Source: Spirochaetia bacterium
GTDB lineage: Bacteria; Spirochaetota; Spirochaetia; Treponematales; Treponemataceae
Direction: 5' to 3'
Assembly (NCBI GenBank): GCA_900770075.1
Contig: CAAGIZ010000082.1
Span: forward strand, 1 to 7,278
Length of the DNA stretch: 7,278 nt
The stretch's first letter is position 1. Every line of letters starts with the position of its first letter. Shown in pieces: positions 1-4,254 of this stretch. The position numbers were made by a program, and so were the translations under genes. The notes under the pieces were generated by a model, which searched no databases, had not been told where the DNA came from, and saw nothing but the letters and a program-made list of their open reading frames with translations.

Positions 1-31
1 CACTAGCACTAGCACTAGCACTAGCACTAGC
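1..31 (+). repeat. In-frame ACTAGC hexanucleotide tandem repeat
   Basis: Five perfect copies of a 6-bp unit lie at the extreme left edge. Read in the frame of the downstream SLBB gene (codons starting at position 2), each unit is ACT AGC, so the tract codes for (Thr-Ser)5. Because the unit is two codons long, gain or loss of units changes protein length without shifting the frame. One of the other two forward frames would contain TAG in every unit. The array probably continues to the left of the window, so its copy number is unknown. The edge falling here may reflect an assembly break at a repeat. Confidence 0.9.
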
Positions 32-577
32 CTTGTTCCATCTACAAAACTTGCGTTGCGGTTTGACAACGGCGAAGATTATGCCTTTTTCCTGCGGAAT
101 CACAGCAACTTATTTACAAACGTATCGGATTTGGAAAATGCCTATATTGTTCGCGGGTCGGAGATAATCCCCATTGACATCTCAAAGATGCTTTACGATG
201 CAAGCTACTACAGCGATATAAAAATCAACTACAACGACCGCCTTATTGTGCCTTTTAAACAGTTCTTTGTTACGGTTTCCGGTGCGGTTTATTCTCCGGG
301 GCGTTACCCTTACATTCCTGACAGAACCTGGGACTATTACATTGGCCTTGCCGGAGGCTTTATAAACGAAAAAAACAAGATGGATTCCGTAACCATAACA
401 GATGTAGCTGGAAAAAAGCACAAAAAAAGCGAATTTATTCAGCCGGAAATGACCATCGAGGCCAAGGCAAACAGCGCCCTCTATTACTTTAACCAGTATG
501 CGCCTGTTGTAACGACTATCTTGTCTACTGTGTCTGTAAGTATTTCTGTTCTGGCTGCAACAGGTGTAATTCAATAA
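2..577 (+). CDS. SLBB-domain polysaccharide export-type protein, C-terminal part
   Basis: This is the 3' part of a gene that enters from the left. The frame is open from position 2, so the TTG at 56 is not a real start. Counting from the first complete codon, residues 1-10 are the Thr-Ser repeat. Residues about 45-85 (YIVRGSEIIPIDISKML, then DRLIVP) look like the strand-rich linker that precedes an SLBB beta-grasp repeat. Residues about 90-121 carry the SLBB signature VTVSGAVYSPGRYPY followed by YYIGLAGGF. Residues about 166-190 form a hydrophobic C-terminal segment (VVTTILSTVSVSISVLAATG) that may anchor the protein in a membrane. Proteins with SLBB repeats in Gram-negative bacteria include Wza-type outer-membrane exporters of capsular or exopolysaccharide, which is the best functional guess. 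The N-terminus, any signal peptide and any Poly_export domain lie outside the window. Confidence 0.75.
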   Translation, partial: TSTSTSTSTSLVPSTKLALRFDNGEDYAFFLRNHSNLFTNVSDLENAYIVRGSEIIPIDISKMLYDASYYSDIKINYNDRLIVPFKQFFVTVSGAVYSPGRYPYIPDRTWDYYIGLAGGFINEKNKMDSVTITDVAGKKHKKSEFIQPEMTIEAKANSALYYFNQYAPVVTTILSTVSVSISVLAATGVIQ

Positions 578-600
578 CCCTTTAGACCGGATGTTGCTGC

Positions 601-656
601 GGCGGATGCGGCGGGCATAAGTTGGCGGAGAAGCCGCCAATGAGCGTGAGCGAACC
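601..656. repeat. GC-rich intergenic repeat module with hairpin
   Basis: This lies in the gap between two convergent genes, which end at 577 (+) and 697 (-). It contains GGCGGATGCG at 601-610, a perfect 7-bp hairpin at 622-640 (TTGGCGG, loop AGAAG, CCGCCAA), then ATGAGCG, a 3-nt spacer and GCGAACC at 640-656. The same modules recur at 1645-1714 in a different order: a GGCGG/CCGCC hairpin, ATGAGCG-N4-GCGAACC, and GGCGGATGCG. The hairpin has no T-run, so it is a poor Rho-independent terminator. It is GC-richer than its flanks. It may belong to a dispersed palindromic repeat family. Confidence 0.5.
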
Positions 657-696
657 CAAAGCAGCCGGTGGACAGTGGAGTCTGCCCAAAAAACGG

Positions 697-1431
697 CTAT
701 TTTTTTGAAAGTTCTTTAAGTTCTGCTTTTAGGCTGGCATTTTCTTCGGCAAGTTCTTCTGCCCGTGTTTTCTGGAACAGAAGTTCTGCGGAGTAGGGCA
801 GGGTTTTTGCCCAGGCGATGAAATTTTTGAGGGATGGATTGTCCTCTCCTGACCACTCGTTAAGTTTGTGGTGCCGCCTTTGACCGCTGGAGCACATTCC
901 AAGAAGATTTTCGTAATTCATGGTGACTGTTCTTTTTTGAAGCCAGCTTTCCGGAAGAAGTCGGATGATTTCTTTCCAGTATTTTTTTTCTTTTGTTTCG
1001 TTGAATTTTATGCGCAGGTTTTCTAGAACAGAGATGAATTGCTGCCAGACATTCTGCATATCTTTAAAATCTGAATCGCTTTCCGTATTTATAAAGTCGT
1101 CGTGTTCAAAACAGTCAAAGGTGATGGGCGTAGAGGCCAGTTTGTGCATCTTGCTGGTAGAATTTGCTACGGTTGCCACTTTGTAGGTGTCGAATTCGCT
1201 CCACCAATACATCGGCGCCGTTATGTCTACGGAAACAAAAATCTGCCTCAGAAATTTTCGGTGCTCAGAACCGCTTTTTACGAGGGTCTGCATGAGTTTT
1301 AGATCGGCTTCTCCCACTTTTGCCTGCGTACCGCTGAAGGTGCTGTCGGATTTGTCCCAGCTGTTTTTAGGGTTGCGCATCCCCCGGATTGCGTGTTCAA
1401 AACCCCAGACCTGTGTATTTTCAAAGTTCAT
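697..1431 (-). CDS. ThyX-like protein lacking the RHR motif (tentative)
   Basis: This 244-aa protein starts at an ATG preceded by GGAG with 6-nt spacing. It resembles a family I associate with gut Firmicutes and phages, usually annotated hypothetical. Its order of elements follows flavin-dependent thymidylate synthase (ThyX). EHAIRGMRNP is at 12-21. LVKSGSEHRKF is at 50-60, like the ThyX 'liksGH..v.EH..f' helix. VDITAPMYWWSEFDTYKV is at 68-85, followed by NSTSKMH at 90-96, where ThyX has RHR and N..S.R. LLPESWLQKRTVTMNYENLL is at 158-177, like the ThyX 'LP....t...mN.r.l' helix, and KLNEW is at 189-193. The RHR signature is absent, so thymidylate synthesis is unlikely even if the fold is shared. 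Residues 222-243 form a charged coiled coil. The gene stands alone and converges on the SLBB gene. The fold assignment is from memory and unconfirmed. Confidence 0.5.
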   Translation of the reverse strand: MNFENTQVWGFEHAIRGMRNPKNSWDKSDSTFSGTQAKVGEADLKLMQTLVKSGSEHRKFLRQIFVSVDITAPMYWWSEFDTYKVATVANSTSKMHKLASTPITFDCFEHDDFINTESDSDFKDMQNVWQQFISVLENLRIKFNETKEKKYWKEIIRLLPESWLQKRTVTMNYENLLGMCSSGQRRHHKLNEWSGEDNPSLKNFIAWAKTLPYSAELLFQKTRAEELAEENASLKAELKELSKK

Positions 1432-1463
1432 CGGAAACTCCAGTTTTAATTTTTTGTCCTTTT

Positions 1464-1492
1464 AGGATAGCAGAAAAAAAGAATTATGGGAA
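1464..1492 (-). promoter_or_regulatory. Candidate promoter of the ThyX-like gene
   Basis: On the minus strand, TGCTATCCT (1464-1472) is an extended -10 with a 4/6 hexamer, about 33 nt upstream of the ATG. The -35 position at 1487-1492 reads TTCCCA, which is weak. This -35 overlaps the left arm (1488-1496) of the nested inverted repeat. Confidence 0.35.
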
Positions 1493-1563
1493 CTTGAGAA
1501 TAAATCGGCAGGGCAAAACCGGCAGGTAAAACCTGCATGTTATTTTTTTTAGGGCAAGTTCCC
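1488..1563. repeat. Nested inverted repeat in divergent promoter region
   Basis: The outer arms are GGGAACTTG (1488-1496) and CAAGTTCCC (1555-1563), a perfect 9-bp inverted repeat 58 bp apart. Nested inside is a second perfect hairpin, GCAGGT-AAA-ACCTGC (1522-1536). The left arm covers the predicted -35 of the leftward gene, and the right arm lies in the spacer of the rightward extended -10 promoter. It could be a two-site operator that loops the divergent promoters, or a structured RNA or terminator. The right arm is followed by TTTTT. No known binding motif was recognised. Confidence 0.55.
1522..1550 (+). terminator. Terminator-like hairpin with T-run
   Basis: A perfect 6-bp stem (GCAGGT/ACCTGC, loop AAA) is followed by ATGTTA and a run of eight T at 1543-1550. 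The form is that of a short intrinsic terminator on the plus strand. The T-run begins 6 nt after the stem, which weakens the call. No plus-strand gene ends directly upstream; the nearest is the SLBB gene, with an antisense gene in between. It might stop antisense readthrough before the next promoter. Confidence 0.3.
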
Positions 1564-1569
1564 TTTTTG

Positions 1570-1578
1570 TGATATAAT
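1570..1578 (+). promoter_or_regulatory. Extended -10 promoter of the 445-aa membrane protein gene
   Basis: TGA followed by a perfect TATAAT (hexamer 1573-1578) forms an extended -10. No convincing -35 is seen (about TTAGGG at 1549-1554). Initiation near 1585 would give a 5' leader of about 165 nt that contains the 1645-1714 structured repeat. Confidence 0.5.
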
Positions 1579-1644
1579 TTAAAGAAGGCAAAGACTGGCG
1601 CTGTTCATTCAGAGCAGAAAAGCCAGCCCCGATTGTAACGGCGC

Positions 1645-1714
1645 GGAGCGTCCGCCCCTGGCGGATGAGCGAAAAGCGAACCGTGAAAAGCGGGTTAGTG
1701 GGCGGATGCGCTCC
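1645..1714 (+). repeat. Structured repeat in the 5' leader of the 445-aa gene
   Basis: TCCGCC (1651-1656) can pair with GGCGGA at 1660-1665 to give a tight local hairpin. It can instead pair with GGCGGA at 1701-1706, extended by GGAG CG (1645-1650) with CGCTCC (1709-1714), to give a 12-bp long-range stem with a TG bulge. The two pairings exclude each other. ATGAGCG-AAAA-GCGAACC (1665-1682) and GGCGGATGCG (1701-1710) repeat modules found at 601-656. The element is GC-richer than its surroundings and ends about 36 nt before the start codon. Confidence 0.5.
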
Positions 1715-1750
1715 AAAAAATCTAAAAAAATCATCGGACGGGTGGTATGA

Positions 1751-3088
1751 ATGAAAACGAAAATTGTCTTCTGGCTTATTTTTTGTCTGGGCTTTTTTGC
1801 AAGCGGAACTAGCGTAATTTTGCGCAACAGCACAAATGCCACTGTCACGGCAGTTTACGTAATTGAAGGAGAAAATGTTCCCTCAATGCAGAGCGTAAAC
1901 CTGCTCACTTCCGAAAAAGCAGAAAAACTTCTTAAAAAACTGGAGAGGGAAGCTGAAAGGCAGGCAAGAAAAACCGGCTCCGGCTCTGCTCTCGACGGAA
2001 TTTTTGACGGAAAAACTTTTTCCTGCGAAAAAATATGGCAGTTAAAGCCCGGAATTCTCTATAAAATCATAATGAAGAGCGAAAACGGGGAACTTTTTCT
2101 GAGGGACGATATATGCGTAGAAAAAAAATCGGACAATCTCGTCATCGAGTTCAAAAAACAGAACAAAGTTTCGAGAGACTGGCTGGAAAACTACGGAAAA
2201 ATTCTTGAAGAAAACACTCTCCGCCAGAAGCAGATGCAGGATTTAAAGCGTCCGCTGTATTTTATGGCGGGGTTTGGTCTGGTGCTCCTGTTGTTTTTGA
2301 CTGGTTTTATTGTTGTGGATTTTGTAAGGCACAAAAAATTCGGCGAAAAGGGCTTTTTTGAAAAACTGACTGGCACGGATCTTTCAGCCTCGCAAAAAGG
2401 AAAGAGGTGGATGGAAATTTCCGGCGTTTTTCTGATGATGGTTCCGGTTGTAATTTCCTGCCTGCCGTTTAAAAGCGAAATTTCCAAAACTTATTTCTGG
2501 TTTTTTACCCACAAAATCGAGAAAGAAATTTCTGTTCAGGCTACCATGCTTACGGCCATTGCAGCGGTTTTTATCTATTCTTCCTATCTTGTACGGTACA
2601 ATTTTTTTAAGAGGGAAACCGGGGAGCAGGTGTTTTTTTCGGTGGTGCAGACTATTGTAAACGTATGGGCTATTGCCGGTCTGTGTTCGATGTTTGTGGG
2701 AAATGAAGTCTGGAATGTGCCGGTTTTGAACATAAACAGCCAGACCTGCCTTCTTTTGATAATTATTTTGTCGTGGATTGGGGCAAAATCCATTTCCGGG
2801 TTTTTGTGGATTATCCTTGTGGTGGTGGGAATTTCCCATATCACCGAAATAAGCGGGGCTATGGGCGTTTACGGTGCGCTGTACGTGGTAACGTTTTTTA
2901 TCTCGCTTCTTTTGCAGATGGCAGACACCGTGCATCTCTCGGATTTTAAAAATGACTTCTGTACAGTGGCGGAAAAAACAGGCAAAAAAATCAGTTCCGA
3001 TGTTGAAGCCGGAAAAAATGCTTTGGAAAATACAGCAAAAAATACGGTAAAACTGGCAGAAAAAGCTGCAGAAAAGTTGATTTTATAG
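1751..3088 (+). CDS. Signal-peptide polytopic membrane protein, unknown function
   Basis: This 445-aa protein belongs to no family I recognise. Residues 1-20 are a likely signal peptide or anchor (MKTKIVFWLIFCLGFFASGT). Residues about 21-165 form a predicted periplasmic domain with beta-like strands (SVILRNSTNATVTAVYVIEG, GILYKIIMKSENGELFLRDD), two cysteines (92 and 122) that could form a disulphide, and a charged amphipathic helix at 54-75. Hydrophobic segments follow at about 169-191, 222-240, 264-282, 294-316, 331-346, 349-365 and 368-390, giving about seven spans. The tail, 398-445, is an Ala/Lys/Glu-rich amphipathic helix (KNALENTAKNTVKLAEKAAE), probably a coiled coil. The ATG is preceded by GGTGG, a weak ribosome binding site. 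The gene stands alone, with a divergent gene upstream and a convergent operon downstream. An N-terminal extracytoplasmic sensor on a multi-span module suggests sensing or envelope function, but this is only inference. Confidence 0.85.
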   Translation: MKTKIVFWLIFCLGFFASGTSVILRNSTNATVTAVYVIEGENVPSMQSVNLLTSEKAEKLLKKLEREAERQARKTGSGSALDGIFDGKTFSCEKIWQLKPGILYKIIMKSENGELFLRDDICVEKKSDNLVIEFKKQNKVSRDWLENYGKILEENTLRQKQMQDLKRPLYFMAGFGLVLLLFLTGFIVVDFVRHKKFGEKGFFEKLTGTDLSASQKGKRWMEISGVFLMMVPVVISCLPFKSEISKTYFWFFTHKIEKEISVQATMLTAIAAVFIYSSYLVRYNFFKRETGEQVFFSVVQTIVNVWAIAGLCSMFVGNEVWNVPVLNINSQTCLLLIIILSWIGAKSISGFLWIILVVVGISHITEISGAMGVYGALYVVTFFISLLLQMADTVHLSDFKNDFCTVAEKTGKKISSDVEAGKNALENTAKNTVKLAEKAAEKLIL

Positions 3089-3177
3089 AAAGGGGAATAA
3101 GAAGCGGGCGGTTTTCGGGCACTTTTGTTTTTATGTCAGAAAAGCACGGAAAACGCATGAAATTGGCAGGCAAAAAC

Positions 3178-3380
3178 GCCCGAAACCGGGCTTTCCGCAC
3201 TTCCGCGTCTTCGCGCTACATTCCAGAACAAGGGTCTAAAGCCCCTTGTTCTGGAACGCCTCCGGCGGTGCTCCAATCCCTACCGCAAGGTAGGCCGTGC
3301 GCGGTATCGCGCACACGTAAATAAACAAGTTTGGGTGCGAATAGCACCCAAACTTGCAGGGGTGGGCAAAGCCCATCCCC
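3178..3380. repeat. Chain of about eight consecutive hairpins
   Basis: Perfect or near-perfect inverted repeats follow each other with short spacers. They are GCCCG/CGGGC (3178-3191); CGCG/CGCG (3204-3215); a 14-bp stem TTCCAGAACAAGGG/CCCTTGTTCTGGAA (3221-3256); CGCC/GGCG (3257-3267); CCTACC/GGTAGG closed by a GCAA tetraloop (3279-3294); GTGCGCG/CGCGCAC (3297-3314); a 13-bp stem CAAGTTTGGGTGC/GCACCCAAACTTG (3326-3356); and GGGG-TGGGC/GCCCA-TCCCC with one bulge (3359-3380). The arms differ in sequence, so this is not a CRISPR array. It could be a composite intergenic repeat, a bidirectional termination zone or a structured RNA. Confidence 0.75.
3318..3356 (-). terminator. Intrinsic terminator of the oxidative-stress operon
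   Basis: On the minus strand a perfect 13-bp stem (CAAGTTTGGGTGC, 5-nt loop, GCACCCAAACTTG; 3326-3356) is followed by TTTATTTA. It lies about 110 nt past the dfx stop codon and is the best Rho-independent terminator candidate for the operon. The T-tract is interrupted by one A, hence moderate confidence. Confidence 0.5.
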
Positions 3381-3466
3381 ATAAGCCCTACCGTATAAGT
3401 CTCCGAAAAAAAGCAGGGCAGGGTGGTCAGCATTCATCCATTTACGGCCTTACAGTTAGTATTTCC

Positions 3467-3838
3467 TTAGTTTGAAGCCCAGAGACCGTGCAGGTTGCAC
3501 CAGGCATAGGCTTTTACGGCTGTTTCTCCGTCGGCTAAAGCAAAGAGTGCCTGTGGTGCCTGCTCCGGTTTAAGGTATTTTATCTGAACACCCTGAGAAG
3601 TTTCCAAGGCAATCCATTCGATAAAATGCTTTTCTTCCATTGGATGGGCAACAGAACCTACAGTTACTTTTACCGTGTTTTTGTCTGCACTCAGGACAGG
3701 AACGTGTTTTTCTGCCGATGCATCCGTCGTACCCGGTTTAAGTTCTGCCATCTCTTCTCCGCAGCAGAAAGTTCCGCAGGCAGATTCTTTTAAGAGTACA
3801 GCAATTTTTCCGCACTTAGCGCATTTAAAAAATTTCAT
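3467..3838 (-). CDS. dfx: Desulfoferrodoxin (two-centre superoxide reductase)
   Basis: This enzyme reduces superoxide to hydrogen peroxide in the cytoplasm, taking electrons from rubredoxin. The 123-aa protein has an N-terminal desulforedoxin domain with the four Center I ligands C6, C9, C25 and C26. The superoxide reductase domain has E43-K44-H45, where the family has its conserved Glu/Lys pair and first His ligand. The remaining Center II ligands are H65 (SVAHPM), H71, C114 and H117 (WCNLHGLW). All family ligands are present, so the enzyme should be active. I chose the ATG at 3836-3838 because GGGAG (3847-3851) sits 8 nt upstream. An earlier in-frame ATG at 3856 has no such site. The gene starts inside the 3' end of perR (14-nt overlap), which suggests translational coupling. 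The peroxide it makes is the substrate of the rubrerythrin encoded upstream in the same operon. Confidence 0.95.
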   Translation of the reverse strand: MKFFKCAKCGKIAVLLKESACGTFCCGEEMAELKPGTTDASAEKHVPVLSADKNTVKVTVGSVAHPMEEKHFIEWIALETSQGVQIKYLKPEQAPQALFALADGETAVKAYAWCNLHGLWASN

Positions 3839-4235
3839 GTTGATTTCTCCCGGCATTGCAAGAAGGGCACAACCCTAAAAAAATAAAGTTGTGAGATTCT
3901 ATTTCAAAGCCTTCTTTTGTCATTTGTTCAGAAACAGAGTCAGTTTCAATCTTCAGGCCTGCAGGAACATCGTACAGTTTTTTGCACTTGTTGCAGCAAA
4001 AGTGGTAGTGTTCCCTTAAAGTGCAGTCGTAGTGGGTTGAACTGTTCGGTACAGAAATTTTCAGGATTTCGCCAGTTTCTGACAGAAAGTCAAGGTTTCG
4101 GTAGACCGTTCCACGGCTTATGCGGGAGTCAATGGAACGGGCCTGTTCAAAAATTTCATCTGCAGTAGGATGTGTAAAATTGTCTTTCATAATCTGAAGG
4201 ATAATCTTACGCTGATTTGTATTTCTTACTTGCAT
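3825..4235 (-). CDS. perR: PerR-type peroxide-sensing Fur-family repressor
   Basis: This 136-aa Fur-superfamily protein has a winged helix at about 6-60 (RGTVYRNLDFL is the recognition-helix region) and a C-terminal metal and dimer domain. The PerR regulatory-site positions known from Bacillus subtilis (H37, D85, H91, H93, D104) correspond to H22 (THPTAD), D70 (HYD), H76 and H78 (EHYHF) and D89 (LYD). The Asp at the D104 position fits PerR better than Fur. The structural zinc site is C81-x2-C84 and C123-x2-C126, with an extra C80. The N-terminus is about 15 residues shorter than the Bacillus protein. The start lies 19 nt after the fusion gene, with GGAG about 13 nt upstream, longer than usual. 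It shares the operon with its likely targets, so autorepression relieved by peroxide-driven His oxidation is expected. PerR rather than Fur or Zur is inferred from these residues. Confidence 0.85.
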   Translation of the reverse strand: MQVRNTNQRKIILQIMKDNFTHPTADEIFEQARSIDSRISRGTVYRNLDFLSETGEILKISVPNSSTHYDCTLREHYHFCCNKCKKLYDVPAGLKIETDSVSEQMTKEGFEIESHNFIFLGLCPSCNAGRNQHEIF

Positions 4236-4254
4236 TTGAATTTTTTTACTCCGA

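Larger units (their letters stand above)
3089..3466. other. Non-coding gap between convergent genes
   Basis: The gap lies between the 445-aa gene (+) and dfx (-). No credible gene is present. Open frames at 3133-3324 (+) and 3216-3437 (-) have low-complexity products and cross several palindromes. The right part of the gap is mainly a chain of hairpins, annotated separately. Arms at 3110-3120 and 3178-3187 (GGTTTTCGGGC and GCCCGAAACC) are also complementary, with one bulged base. Confidence 0.7.

Noticed and set aside
661..696. Terminator for the ThyX-like gene
   Set aside because: GGGCAG/CTGTCC (with one G-U pair on the minus strand) can form a 6-bp stem, but on that strand the T-run precedes the stem instead of following it.
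2384..2935. 183-aa minus-strand open frame
   Set aside because: It lies wholly inside the 445-aa membrane protein gene. Its product is His/Asn/Lys-rich without domain features, so it is an antisense shadow.
3178..3380. CRISPR array or integron attC-like site
   Set aside because: The palindromes have different sequences and irregular spacing, no repeat-spacer pattern exists, and no cas or integrase gene is nearby.
3133..3437. Small open frames on both strands (63, 73 and 65 aa)
   Set aside because: They run through several perfect palindromes, overlap each other on opposite strands and give low-complexity products. They are best explained as shadows of the hairpin chain.
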